37,302 nucleotides of DNA from Verrucomicrobiota bacterium (GTDB taxonomy: Bacteria > Verrucomicrobiota > Verrucomicrobiia > Limisphaerales > JAKPVM01). Shown here one piece after another: positions 16,663 through 25,998 of this stretch; position 1 is the first letter of the stretch, and every line of letters begins with the position of its first letter. The stretch spans positions 1-37,302 of the forward strand of contig JAKPVM010000205.1 in assembly GCA_029572555.1 (NCBI GenBank), written 5' to 3'. Position numbers and translations under genes: made by a program. Under the pieces are notes generated by a model, which worked only from the letters and a program-made list of their open reading frames with translations, was not told the origin of the DNA and did not search any database.

Positions 16663-18348
16663 TTAAAAAAGCGCGGGCAATTTATAAAGTTCCAAATTGT
16701 CAAACCAGCAAATATCCTGTTCGTTATTTTGCGATGCCACATTTAATAATATCACAAGATAAACGGCATTTTCAGGGACTTCTACCACACCGTCTGTTCG
16801 TTGCCAATCACCTGTTGCTTTTTGAAATGCAAATATCTTGTCATCATTCCAGCGAACCCATTTTTCATTAGCGTCTTGCCACCTAATCATTACAGTTGGT
16901 ACTGAATTGCCTTTTGAAAGAGACATTGAACTCGCATAATAACGGTCACCCGGAACTACTTTATGTTTCTGAATAATACATCCTCGTTTAACCATTTTAG
17001 CGCGGGCGCTGCCGTTTCCAATTGTTTGGTCGAATAAAAATTCGCCGCGTGGAAGTTTTTCATCCTGCCATAGCGAAAAGCCAGCAGGCAGATTCCCTTT
17101 TTCAGCCTTCAAAGAAAAGTCGCCGTTTATGGCAATGTTAGTAAGGGAATTTTTCTTTAATTCATTTTGAGCAAACTCTATCGGATTTTTAACATAAGTG
17201 ATTACGCCAGTGATTTTTGGCATTGCCTCTTCCCATAGCCTTCCTTTTCCAACGGTTTTAGATAGGTTTTTGAACCATTTATCATTTACAGGTTCTTGCC
17301 ACCATCGGCATTGTTCGCCGTAAATCCAGACATATTCATCTGCGGCATTTAAAGCAGCTGAAAGATTTCTATAAAGCCTCTTTAACCTTGAACCATCAAG
17401 CGGTGGAAAATAATAACGGTTTCCTTCCTCGTTTAAATACATATCAAGATAAAACCCAAACCCCGCCTGAACTTGGGCGATATATTTTCGCCTATTTTCA
17501 GGGGAAACAAGCCGAACTGCCGGCCCAGACCACGAACGCATTTTGTTCGCTGCTTGAAGATATTCTTGAAAACTGTCCATATAATATCCGTTTTCGCAAC
17601 CGTCAACCAGAATCATTGATGGCGGCAGGGCATCCAGCATTCCATCAACGAACGTAGGAAGCAAACCGTATCCATCTCCGATAAGGACATAATCCGGGTT
17701 TTCAGAACTGCCTGCCCTAAAATTTATACTATTTAACCAAAGCGAAAGTATCACTGCATCCGGTTGTTCAGATGAAATTGCCTGTATGAACCCACGACCA
17801 CGTTTTCTTACGAGCGATTTTGTTTCATCGAAGGTTCGTTTTGATTCAGGGTTGAATTTAAATTGCGGTTCACCATAAGATTCAAAGTCAGGAGCAAGCC
17901 CTTTTATGCCGCATTGTTTGGCAATTCTTGAACAAATTCGTGCTTTTTCAAAAAGAACGTTCCATCCTGCATCATCGCCCCAATCAATATTTCCCGGTGT
18001 AGCATTAAAACGGATAAAGTTATCGGTAAATTTTTTAAACTTACATTGTTTTAAATCATTAATAACATCTGTGAACCAACTAAATTCCCATTTGTTTGTG
18101 TCCCATACGGCTTGCGAACTTGCCCTTTTGTTATTGTCAAATTTTGCAACAACATAAAACATCACTCCGTCAAAAGGCGTATTTGCCTCCATACCCTGCC
18201 AGTGCTGGCGGAGATACGCAGTGTTTGGAATATCCCAACCGAGATGAATAAACTTTTTGTTCAAATCATTCGCATCTACTCTTTGAGCAAAGAAATAGAG
18301 AGAACAAACCAATATAGTTCTGATTGGAAATTTCATTGCCGAGTTCAT
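16663..18348 (-). CDS. Secreted protein of unknown function, possible TIM-barrel glycosidase with C-terminal jelly roll
   Basis: This 561-residue protein has a signal peptide (start MNSAMKFPIRTILVCSLYFF, cleavage probably near DAND). I cannot assign a named family. After the signal, FIHLGWDIPNTAYLRQHW and FDGVMFYVVAKF look like the first strands of an alpha/beta barrel. GLAPDFESYGEPQF and VLIGDGYGLLP provide acidic residues at strand ends that could be catalytic. Residues from about 405 to 555 (AINGDFSLKAEKGNLPAGF to CWFDNLELYKL) resemble a carbohydrate-binding jelly-roll module. A start at the second ATG (18336) would also give a good signal peptide. It is divergent from the DUF5060 gene at 18505, and both are probably extracellular or periplasmic glycan-processing proteins. 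Confidence 0.7.
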   Translation of the reverse strand: MNSAMKFPIRTILVCSLYFFAQRVDANDLNKKFIHLGWDIPNTAYLRQHWQGMEANTPFDGVMFYVVAKFDNNKRASSQAVWDTNKWEFSWFTDVINDLKQCKFKKFTDNFIRFNATPGNIDWGDDAGWNVLFEKARICSRIAKQCGIKGLAPDFESYGEPQFKFNPESKRTFDETKSLVRKRGRGFIQAISSEQPDAVILSLWLNSINFRAGSSENPDYVLIGDGYGLLPTFVDGMLDALPPSMILVDGCENGYYMDSFQEYLQAANKMRSWSGPAVRLVSPENRRKYIAQVQAGFGFYLDMYLNEEGNRYYFPPLDGSRLKRLYRNLSAALNAADEYVWIYGEQCRWWQEPVNDKWFKNLSKTVGKGRLWEEAMPKITGVITYVKNPIEFAQNELKKNSLTNIAINGDFSLKAEKGNLPAGFSLWQDEKLPRGEFLFDQTIGNGSARAKMVKRGCIIQKHKVVPGDRYYASSMSLSKGNSVPTVMIRWQDANEKWVRWNDDKIFAFQKATGDWQRTDGVVEVPENAVYLVILLNVASQNNEQDICWFDNLELYKLPALF

Positions 18349-18459
18349 TTTAAATAGAAGTAATAATTGATTAAAGAGAGAAATACAATAAGAAAGTGCA
18401 ATATCTATTGCCTTCTGATTTTCCCCAAAACGTTTGGATTTTTACTCGGTGTGAATTTG

Positions 18460-18488
18460 TTGATTTACTAATTACGTTGTAATATACT
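18460..18488 (+). promoter_or_regulatory. Candidate promoter of the DUF5060 glycosidase gene
   Basis: TTGATT (18460-18465) and TATACT (18483-18488) are separated by exactly 17 bases, placing the start near 18495 and the ATG at 18505, so the leader would be about ten bases. It is the best sigma-70-like match in the 156-base divergent spacer. No strong ribosome-binding site follows. Confidence 0.42.
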
Positions 18489-18504
18489 TTAAAAATCACC
18501 GTTT

Positions 18505-20631
18505 ATGAAATACTGTAAATATTATTTATATTTTGCTATTGTTTGTTTCGGCTTTTCTCTTATAGGCAGTGAAGTCAAACTAAAGATAGATGTAAATCCG
18601 AAAATGGTTAAATCTTATGAGAGGGTAGATTTTTTGATTCAGTATAATGGGGCGTTTTCAAATCCATATAACCCGGACGAAGTTGATTTATCAATCGAGA
18701 TTAAAAATCCAGGTGGAACTACTTCCAAGATTCCGGCATTTTACATTCAGCCTTATGAACGTCGGGTAATAAAGCAGGATAGTCGCGCTCTTGATTGGAT
18801 TTACCCAAAAAATTCTGCTGGTTGGCAGGCTCGTTTTACTCCACGTGAACCCGGAAAATATCTATGTGTTCCTGTGCTTATTAAGAACCGAATGAAGCCA
18901 TTGCGATTTGATGCAATTGGTTTTGAGGCTTTTCCATCTAAAAGTCGTGGGTTCGTCCGTGTTTCTGAAAAAAATCGGTCATTTTTCTCTTTTGATGATG
19001 GTTCAATATTTTTCCCCATCGGTCAAAATCTTGCCTTCATTGGTTCGGGGCAATATGCGAATCTTGCAAGGGCGGAGGAAATTTTTCAAAATCTGATGGC
19101 AAATGGCGCGAATTATTTGAGAATATGGGCTTGTTGCGATGACTGGGCAATGGCTATAGAATCCCCTAAAAGCGCTTTTGGACGCTCCTGGGGACCAAAG
19201 CCGAATTTAGTTCCTCAACCAGATAACCAGAACAAATTATGTTTGGAATTTGTAACCGGTGAAGAATCAACCATCTCTGTTTCGCCATCGCATCCGCTTG
19301 CGCTTCGTCCTGAAACCCGGTATCTGATTTCCGGACGGCTTCGCTCCGAAAATACTGTTAATGTTTCAATTGAAAGAAACAATTCTATGCAACCAGTTAA
19401 TCTGTTGACGCAACAAGGCTGGAGTAAGTTTCAACAAGAGTTTACAACAAAACCGAATGAGTGGTGGCTTGGAAACTTACGTTTCAAAAAGAAAGGTGCA
19501 GGAAAAGTCTGGCTTGCAGATATTTCACTGATGGAGGTGGGTAGTAATGTTGAATTACTATGGGAAGCAGATGTTAATCGCCCACGAATGGGTGTTTATA
19601 ATCAAGTTGATTCTTTTATGCTTGATGAGGTTGTTTCGTTTGCCGAAAAAAATGGGGTTTATCTTCAGATTTGTCTTCTGACACGAAATTTGTATATGCA
19701 CAAACTCGAGGATGAAAAAAGTCCAGAATACGATGATGCAATCCGTTATGCTAAACAATTTTTTCGGTATGCAGTAGCAAGATGGGGTTATTCAACAAGT
19801 GTGGCGAGTTGGGAATACTGGAATGAACAAGATCCTAACCTGCCCACAGACCGATTTTATTCGGAATTTGGAGAATATTTAGAACAAATAGACACATATA
19901 AGCATTTAAGGGCTACAAGCGCTTGGGGACCTGCGCTTAAAGATTGGAGACACAGCAAACTTGATGTTTCAGACCTTCATTGGTATTTGAGGCCTGTATG
20001 GGGTGAATTGTGGAAAAACGCAGTGGCAGCAGCCTATGATAGGGCAATATTTCTAAGGAAAAATGCCACAAATAAACCGGCTTTGCTTAGCGAATTTGGA
20101 CTAGCAGATGATAAATGGGGATTAAGTCCATATATGAAGAAAGATAAAGAATTGCTTCATTTTCATGATGCGTTATGGTCTTCATCTTTGAGCGGACTTT
20201 CCGGCACTACTATGTTCTGGTGGTGGGAACAACTCGATGCAATGAATTGCTATAATCATTATAAGCCACTCTCTTTGTTCCTTTCGGATGTTCCATTTGT
20301 TTCGGGATTGCATACGGCAAGAACTGATGTTTCTGATAGTAAAGTAATGGTGATTGGTTTGCAGGGCAGGGATTGCGCTTACCTGTTTTTGTCCGATATT
20401 GATGCGATATGGTACAAAGTTGTTGTTGATGGGATAAAGCCGGAAGAAAAAACCGACGTTTCTATTTCTGTCAAGGGGCTTGTTCCTGGTGAATACCGCG
20501 TCCAATGGTGGGATACATACAAAGGAAACATTATTGAAGAAAAAATCTATAATCCAACACAACAAAACCTTACCATCTCCGTTCCTTCTTTTCGTCGTGA
20601 TATTGCAGGAAAGATTGTAAAGGCAAAATAA
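18505..20631 (+). CDS. Secreted DUF5060-domain glycoside hydrolase-like protein (clan GH-A type barrel)
   Basis: This 708-residue protein has an N-terminal signal peptide (hydrophobic to about residue 21). Residues 25-130 form a beta-sandwich of DUF5060 type (YERVDFLIQYNGAFSNPYNP, PGKYLCVPVL). A TIM-barrel begins at FFPIGQNLAFIG and is interrupted by a jelly-roll-like insert around residues 230-350 (ETRYLISGRLRSENTVNVSI). Catalytic candidates are the Glu in WEYWNEQDPN (about residue 440) and the Glu in PALLSEFGLAD (about 530), which fit the acid/base and nucleophile positions of clan GH-A retaining glycosidases. A C-terminal beta domain follows. The substrate is unknown. It is monocistronic, convergent with the DUF4038 gene across 34 bases and divergent from the 561-residue secreted protein. 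Confidence 0.8.
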   Translation: MKYCKYYLYFAIVCFGFSLIGSEVKLKIDVNPKMVKSYERVDFLIQYNGAFSNPYNPDEVDLSIEIKNPGGTTSKIPAFYIQPYERRVIKQDSRALDWIYPKNSAGWQARFTPREPGKYLCVPVLIKNRMKPLRFDAIGFEAFPSKSRGFVRVSEKNRSFFSFDDGSIFFPIGQNLAFIGSGQYANLARAEEIFQNLMANGANYLRIWACCDDWAMAIESPKSAFGRSWGPKPNLVPQPDNQNKLCLEFVTGEESTISVSPSHPLALRPETRYLISGRLRSENTVNVSIERNNSMQPVNLLTQQGWSKFQQEFTTKPNEWWLGNLRFKKKGAGKVWLADISLMEVGSNVELLWEADVNRPRMGVYNQVDSFMLDEVVSFAEKNGVYLQICLLTRNLYMHKLEDEKSPEYDDAIRYAKQFFRYAVARWGYSTSVASWEYWNEQDPNLPTDRFYSEFGEYLEQIDTYKHLRATSAWGPALKDWRHSKLDVSDLHWYLRPVWGELWKNAVAAAYDRAIFLRKNATNKPALLSEFGLADDKWGLSPYMKKDKELLHFHDALWSSSLSGLSGTTMFWWWEQLDAMNCYNHYKPLSLFLSDVPFVSGLHTARTDVSDSKVMVIGLQGRDCAYLFLSDIDAIWYKVVVDGIKPEEKTDVSISVKGLVPGEYRVQWWDTYKGNIIEEKIYNPTQQNLTISVPSFRRDIAGKIVKAK

Positions 20632-20665
20632 AAAGCCCCGGATTTACAAATGTTTAAATAAGCAG

Positions 20666-22099
20666 TTATTTATTGATTTTTCCCGGCGGCGGAAAGTTTT
20701 TTGATGCGTCATCCAGTACGAGCACCCAATCAATCATCTCGCCTTTATCTGGCGGAGTAAATTCGCGTTCCCCCTGATTGGTGAATTCACCGATTAATTT
20801 AGATGAGCCATCACGCGGATTATACCAATATGCCTTAACTTTCGGGCCTGATATTTTATTCATCTTAACTTTAAATGCCCTTCCAATCGGTGCATATACC
20901 ATTGCATAACTGCCATTGGAATCGCGTGTTGCAACGAACCGATAGCGTCCAGCACCAGGCACGCTTGTTGGGACGCGGTCTGTAACAATAACATCGTGGT
21001 CGGGTATCCGCGTGAGATATGGGCGTGAGAGTATAAGATTTTTTGCATACTGCATTTGAGTAGCACCCGGTTGATGGATTGCCTCATACCACGGCAACAA
21101 CGGATTGTTTATAGGTGGTCTTTGAGGAGTCCACATTTGCCATATTGAGTGATGACCGTAAGTATGACCACAAGCGCCATTAAATACGTCCCAATAAATT
21201 GGTCTTCGGACATCTATAGTGATTGAATGACCGAGTTTTTTAGCATCGAATGAAACAGGGTGATCTTCGTAAATCGGTTCTCCATCTAACACAGGTTTGA
21301 TTGGAGTTAGATTGTAGTCTACCAGAGTTTGGTCGTATCTTCCTGTATATTCTGCCACGTGTCCATTCTGTCGCATATTGATATCGAGCCAGTCTTCTTT
21401 GTGGAAATATTGAGCAGAACCGCTTCCACCAGAAGGGTGAAAAGTAATCAAATGTGCGCCACCATCGCCTCGCCTTAATCCACGAGCCATTGCGCGGATT
21501 ATTTCTTTTTGCGTATCATTTTCTACTGGTCTATCGCCGCCTAAAATCCATATTACGCCATAGTTTTTATAACGTTTGCCGAGCCATTCGCCATAAACTT
21601 CGGCATTGTGCGGATTAAATATTTCTGGACCAGCACCCCATTTTTTATTCCATTTATCTCCCCATGTTGGTAAAACGCCGATATATATACCTAAAGAGTT
21701 CGCCTTCTTGATTATATAATCTGTATGATCCCAGTAATCGTTTTGCGGGCCATCTTTAATATCGGGTTTTTCGGGGTCGTTGTTTATCAATGGTTTGTGT
21801 CCATAAGCATTTGAGATATCCAAACCATTCAATTCTGCCAGCAGTACTGCTTGAATTACATTGAATCCTTTTTTGGCTCTGTCGTTGAGATAAATATCCA
21901 CATCTTCACGGTTTAGATTATGAAAAATCTGCCACGCTGTATCCCCAAGCCAGAAAAACGGTTCACCTTTTTCAGTAACTATAAACCTGCCGTTTTGTGA
22001 GACTTTGAGTTTTGGCAGTTCCCCCGCGTTTAAACTTATAGATGTTAACGGTATAAGTAGATACACTATCCCTTTGAATAAGCATCTAATTGTTCTCAT
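20666..22099 (-). CDS. Secreted DUF4038 (GH140-like) protein with C-terminal collagen-binding-like domain
   Basis: DUF4038 proteins include GH140 apiosidases and related (alpha/beta)8 glycosidases. After a signal peptide ([20 protein letters not shown]) comes the typical opening [20 protein letters not shown] and then [15 protein letters not shown]. Barrel residues likely to be catalytic lie in [12 protein letters not shown] (Asp) and [12 protein letters not shown] (Glu). The last 90 residues ([31 protein letters not shown]) match the putative collagen-binding domain that follows DUF4038. The start is the ATG at 22099, 477 residues, overlapping the transglutaminase-like gene by 14 bases. The longer frame starts at a TTG. 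The sugar released is not predictable. It is the last gene of the sialic-acid transcription unit. Confidence 0.85.
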   Translation of the reverse strand: MRTIRCLFKGIVYLLIPLTSISLNAGELPKLKVSQNGRFIVTEKGEPFFWLGDTAWQIFHNLNREDVDIYLNDRAKKGFNVIQAVLLAELNGLDISNAYGHKPLINNDPEKPDIKDGPQNDYWDHTDYIIKKANSLGIYIGVLPTWGDKWNKKWGAGPEIFNPHNAEVYGEWLGKRYKNYGVIWILGGDRPVENDTQKEIIRAMARGLRRGDGGAHLITFHPSGGSGSAQYFHKEDWLDINMRQNGHVAEYTGRYDQTLVDYNLTPIKPVLDGEPIYEDHPVSFDAKKLGHSITIDVRRPIYWDVFNGACGHTYGHHSIWQMWTPQRPPINNPLLPWYEAIHQPGATQMQYAKNLILSRPYLTRIPDHDVIVTDRVPTSVPGAGRYRFVATRDSNGSYAMVYAPIGRAFKVKMNKISGPKVKAYWYNPRDGSSKLIGEFTNQGEREFTPPDKGEMIDWVLVLDDASKNFPPPGKINK

Positions 22100-23579
22100 A
22101 TTGAATAGTATTTTTATCCCATTTAACTGAGTATTCAATGAAATTCATTTTTGGTGGAGTATTTCCACCAATAGGAATATTTAAAGAGTATGGAACTTTA
22201 TTAACCCTTAGTGTACCAATTCCTGCATCTTCATACTTTATCCCTTTGCCATCAAATCTGTCCCTGTTTTCTTTAGCAAAAGCATATTTCAAACTATATT
22301 TAACTTCAAGAATGCATCCCGTTGGAATTTTGTCATCTACATTTAAAGTAACAACATTTGTGCCGTTCATTAAATATGGTTGGGCAAACCTGTTATGCTC
22401 TATTAGACCTTCGAACCTGAACTTTTTAAGCGCTGATGGAAACTCCACTTTCATAAAGACATTATATCGTTGTCTAATGATGTCAGAGATGTTGTCGTTT
22501 GTAATTGGCATCCAGTTTTTCCCACCATCAATTGATATAAAAGCCTTGCCATCGCCGCCATCGTAAACGGTCTCAAATTTTCCATTAACATAAGGGTATG
22601 GCAGAGGCATTTTGAAAATCGCCGAACCATTAGGTTTGTCAGCCACAAGTCGTCCATTCTCGCAATGCGCATTAATCAATTCAATATCCATTAATGCCTT
22701 TTCTTTTGTAAAATCAGGTTCATAAGTAAAAGTCCCGTTTGACCAATTTCTCGGTCCATAATGTTCTGCTATTGGACCGAGTACTGGGTCTTTGACGAAA
22801 TCCTTTATACCGCAACTGTGTTGTGGCGGTTTACCTTTTACGGCATATCCATTTGTAACAGATGCCCATTCTAATCGGAGTGTAGCAAATACCGACAGAA
22901 TAAGTTTTGGCGAATAATTTTGGTCTCGCCAGGTGACAGAAGCCCATCCTTTTGAATCACCGACGACTTTACGACTTTTGCATCCACTTACAACGCTCTG
23001 TTCTGTATCACCACAACATAGATGCTGGCGCGCTGCCCGTCCTTCTTTGACTGCGTCATAGACTATTGACGGGTCATTTGCAATATCCTCCTGACTCGCA
23101 ATAGTCTTTTTATCTTTCGTCCAGAAATAACATTTCAGGAACACATCAAGGTAATGCCATTTTCCGCCATATTTAACCTCAATGGTTGTGTGTCCCGGAT
23201 TACTCCAGCCAACATACCTGCACTCATATCCTGCGGTTTCATAAAGGGCTTTAAGGACGGTATGCTGTCCGCCGCACAAACTCCAACCATAGACATTGAT
23301 TACCTTCAAAGGACCAACCGTTTGTAGCGAAGACTCTGTCGGATATTGCCAGTGAAATATAGTATTGTGCAACCACTCGTATAGAGCGATTACTTTTTCA
23401 TCATCAGTTTTTGCGCCGGACAATCGGAACACATCAGCGACGATACTTTCAAGAGATGAACAATTTACTGTTCGGTCTGTGGTAACCTTGAAGTTATATA
23501 TAGCCCCATTAGTCCAACCAATACCAACCAGAAAATAAGCCAATAAAAGCAACAAAACCTTCTGGAAATATAATTTCAT
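22086..23579 (-). CDS. Secreted transglutaminase-like (papain-fold) protein
   Basis: This 497-residue exported protein has a strong signal peptide from the ATG at 23579 ([20 protein letters not shown]). The transglutaminase-like core (about 50-150) retains the full triad: C102 in [10 protein letters not shown]130 in [10 protein letters not shown] and D145 in WHYLDVFLK. The fold is used by peptide cross-linkers, proteases and peptide:N-glycanases, so the activity cannot be named. The remaining 350 residues are beta-rich with no family I recognise. The longer frame begins at a TTG (23618). It follows the epimerase gene by 49 bases and precedes the DUF4038 gene with a 14-base overlap. Placement beside a sialidase suggests action on a glycoprotein. 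Confidence 0.83.
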   Translation of the reverse strand: MKLYFQKVLLLLLAYFLVGIGWTNGAIYNFKVTTDRTVNCSSLESIVADVFRLSGAKTDDEKVIALYEWLHNTIFHWQYPTESSLQTVGPLKVINVYGWSLCGGQHTVLKALYETAGYECRYVGWSNPGHTTIEVKYGGKWHYLDVFLKCYFWTKDKKTIASQEDIANDPSIVYDAVKEGRAARQHLCCGDTEQSVVSGCKSRKVVGDSKGWASVTWRDQNYSPKLILSVFATLRLEWASVTNGYAVKGKPPQHSCGIKDFVKDPVLGPIAEHYGPRNWSNGTFTYEPDFTKEKALMDIELINAHCENGRLVADKPNGSAIFKMPLPYPYVNGKFETVYDGGDGKAFISIDGGKNWMPITNDNISDIIRQRYNVFMKVEFPSALKKFRFEGLIEHNRFAQPYLMNGTNVVTLNVDDKIPTGCILEVKYSLKYAFAKENRDRFDGKGIKYEDAGIGTLRVNKVPYSLNIPIGGNTPPKMNFIEYSVKWDKNTIQYENN

Positions 23580-23628
23580 ATTTCCGGAAATAACAAACTG
23601 TTCCGAATTAATCAACAATCGAATTCAT

Positions 23629-24816
23629 TTAAGTCTCAAGTAATTTCAAGCAGAACCATAGCATTCGTGGGTGATGGAAAAAACTTTTCCACATACTTCC
23701 CTTTAGTGTAGATGATATAGTGCCATCGCGGTGAAGGTAGCCGTAAAATTCGCCATAAGTTGGGTCTGAAAAGTGCTGGAATGCCCAATCATTGACTTGT
23801 TTATGCCAGTTAGCATATTTTTCATTGCCTGTTAATTCATAAGCAAGAAGGGTAGCGATAATAGCCTCGTTATGGGGCCACCAGAATTTCATATCTTGCC
23901 AATATTCCTGAACAGGCTTCTTATAAATGTCTCTAAAATAAAAAATTCCACCAAATTCCTTATCCCATCCACGTTCCCACATCCAATCAAGCATATTTGT
24001 TCCGAGTTCAATCAGGTTTGAATCGCCGCGCAGTTTTCCTTCATACATAATAAACCATGCGCCTTCAATTGAATGCCCCGGATTCAAAGTGCGACCATCA
24101 AAGTGGTCTATAATGCTGCCATCGGGTGAAACAGTTTCCATCACCGCGCGCAAATCAGGTTTTACAAAAAAACTTTTAATGTCATCAATACACCGATTTA
24201 TCCACATATCAAAAGATGAATCATTGCCGATGTTTTGTCGCAATTCTTGCGCTGTTACGATTGTAATCATACGAGGAGAAAGCCCAATCATTGGACGTTC
24301 ATCTGTATATTTAGGGGGCATAAGTCCGGGCGTAAAATTCCATCGGGTAAACAAATCAAATAATGTCCGGGCGCGTTTTGCCGAATCTTCGCTACCGGTG
24401 GCGCGAGCGTGAGCGGCAAATGCGATTGATGCAAAAGCCTCGCTAAATGCATATCGTCGTTTTCTGATAGGTTTGCCTTCGCGTGTGACGTGAAAAAACA
24501 TCCGTCCATCAGTGTCAAAACAATAATTTGACAGGAACTTAAGCCCGTTTTCAGCCCATTCAAGCCATTCAGGACGTTTTTCAATTGTGTTATAGAGTGT
24601 CAGGAGCATCCATATCATTCTTCCCTGCGCCCATACGCTTTTATCTGTATCAACAATAGAGCCATCTCTGTCAAGACAGTGTAAAAATCCACCAAACTTA
24701 TTATCTACCGATGAAGGAAACCAGAATGGAATACAGTCTTTAAAAAGGGCGTCGTGATAAAAATTATGAAGCGCCGTTCGTCCTGATGAAGTCAATAATG
24801 ACAATGTAGTATCCAT
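23629..24816 (-). CDS. N-acylglucosamine 2-epimerase family protein
   Basis: AGE-family enzymes interconvert ManNAc and GlcNAc, or related sugars, in an (alpha/alpha)6 barrel. Here the role would be to turn ManNAc from the lyase into GlcNAc in the cytoplasm, as no signal peptide is present. Numbered from the ATG at 24816 (395 residues), the family residues are R66 in WAQGRMIW, H248 in LNPGHSIEGAW, E317 in WWPHNEAI and H382 in FFHHPRMLW. The repeated FGGF/FGGI and GEFYGYLHRDG segments are also typical. An ATG at 24846 would add ten residues but lies 28 bases inside the sialidase gene. The ATG at 24816 follows that stop by 2 bases and is preferred. A cellobiose 2-epimerase activity is less likely in this context. 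Confidence 0.88.
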   Translation of the reverse strand: MDTTLSLLTSSGRTALHNFYHDALFKDCIPFWFPSSVDNKFGGFLHCLDRDGSIVDTDKSVWAQGRMIWMLLTLYNTIEKRPEWLEWAENGLKFLSNYCFDTDGRMFFHVTREGKPIRKRRYAFSEAFASIAFAAHARATGSEDSAKRARTLFDLFTRWNFTPGLMPPKYTDERPMIGLSPRMITIVTAQELRQNIGNDSSFDMWINRCIDDIKSFFVKPDLRAVMETVSPDGSIIDHFDGRTLNPGHSIEGAWFIMYEGKLRGDSNLIELGTNMLDWMWERGWDKEFGGIFYFRDIYKKPVQEYWQDMKFWWPHNEAIIATLLAYELTGNEKYANWHKQVNDWAFQHFSDPTYGEFYGYLHRDGTISSTLKGSMWKSFFHHPRMLWFCLKLLET

Positions 24817-24818
24817 AA

Positions 24819-25997
24819 TTATTCGTTTTTTGATTCCGTGAGCCATTGAAAGCTAAATTTTGCAAAGGCAATTCGTTTATAATTGTCAGCCTCAAATAAG
24901 CAACCAATTGTGCCATCGGGCAGGGAAGTCAAGACGGAATAGGCAAAACCGCCTTTATAAAGAACCTTTTTAATCTGCCATGTTTTGCCATCATCGAAGC
25001 TAATACGAATAGTACCATTTTCGCGTCTAACACTATCCGGGTGCGAAAACATAATGCAATATTTTCCATTATGAGAATACGCGTATATAGAAGCCATACA
25101 ACCGTTGTCCCGTAGGGCGGGGTCTTCGGTTATCTTTGACCATGTAGTGCCGCCGTCTTTACTGATAGCAATTTTTCGCAGTGCTCTTCCGCCCCATTTG
25201 CGGCTGTTTAACATTACAGAGCCATCGGATAGTTCAACCATCTGAACTTCGTTTACCAGACTGATTTCCTGATTTTTTTCATCTGTGATTATAGAACCGG
25301 GGGCAGGTTCGCCCAGTTTCCATTTTTCGCCAAAGTCATCGCTATAAACGGATAGCACATACCATTTGCCAAAATGCCCTTCATTAAAGGGCATAATCAA
25401 TCTTCCTTTATATTGTCCTTTTTGTAACTGGATACCTATTCCAGGACCGCTTGCAAGAATTGTGGCATCCTTATTTTTGATTGTTTTCGTTAAGTCTCGC
25501 GGTTTTGACCAATTAAGTCCGTCATCATCAGAATAAATCATATAAGATCTGACGATGTTAGTGCCATCATATCCCGGCTCAAGTTTTTTGCTTCTTTCGG
25601 GCAATTTTTCAGGATAAGACTGATAGAATAAAATTATTTTGCCTGAATTTTTTTCAACAACTGCGCAGGGGTTATTAAGCGAATTTCTTCCATCGTCGGC
25701 AATTATCTGCATTTCCCCCCATTTATTTCCATTGTCAACACTTCGCTTTAATATAATTTTATTTTGTGCCTGGTCAGCATTCGCAGCCCGTCCTTCAGCA
25801 AAGGCAAGGATTGTTCCCTTTGTAGAAACCACCACAGAAGGTATGCGAATAGATTTGAAGCCACCTTCACCGGAGACAAATACATCGCAAAACTGCACTT
25901 CTTCCGCTTTGCATTGCAATAGTAGAAAAGCGCTGATTATAATACCAACGCCGATTTTTAAAAACTTTGATAGAATTTGAAAAATATATTTACGCAT
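24819..25997 (-). CDS. Exo-alpha-sialidase (GH33)
   Basis: Sialidase releasing terminal sialic acid from glycoconjugates, exported by an N-terminal hydrophobic signal (about 14-28). Numbered from the ATG at 25997 (392 residues), the catalytic set is visible: R51 in the RIP motif SIRIPSVV, D75 in NADQAQ as acid/base, E250 in LVNEVQ, R266 in LNSRKWGG, the nucleophilic Y353 in FAYSVL and E369. Five Asp-boxes (S-x-D-x-G-x-x-W type) begin near residues 86, 156, 219, 279 and 333, marking the six-bladed propeller. The third arginine of the triad is probably one of R324/R325. The chosen ATG is 1 base after the lyase stop. The longer frame starts at a TTG inside that gene. Product linkage preference cannot be read. 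Confidence 0.93.
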   Translation of the reverse strand: MRKYIFQILSKFLKIGVGIIISAFLLLQCKAEEVQFCDVFVSGEGGFKSIRIPSVVVSTKGTILAFAEGRAANADQAQNKIILKRSVDNGNKWGEMQIIADDGRNSLNNPCAVVEKNSGKIILFYQSYPEKLPERSKKLEPGYDGTNIVRSYMIYSDDDGLNWSKPRDLTKTIKNKDATILASGPGIGIQLQKGQYKGRLIMPFNEGHFGKWYVLSVYSDDFGEKWKLGEPAPGSIITDEKNQEISLVNEVQMVELSDGSVMLNSRKWGGRALRKIAISKDGGTTWSKITEDPALRDNGCMASIYAYSHNGKYCIMFSHPDSVRRENGTIRISFDDGKTWQIKKVLYKGGFAYSVLTSLPDGTIGCLFEADNYKRIAFAKFSFQWLTESKNE

Positions 25998-25998
25998 A

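Noticed and set aside
16524-16871. A 115-residue plus-strand frame
   Set aside because: It begins inside a terminator-like hairpin region and then runs antisense to the well supported 561-residue secreted protein. Its composition is that of AT-rich non-coding DNA.
22138-22566. A 142-residue plus-strand frame
   Set aside because: It is the antisense shadow of the transglutaminase-like gene, with no family resemblance.
24819-25997. A lipoprotein signal on the sialidase, at LLLQC
   Set aside because: Glutamine directly before the Cys does not fit the lipobox, so an ordinary signal peptide is more likely.
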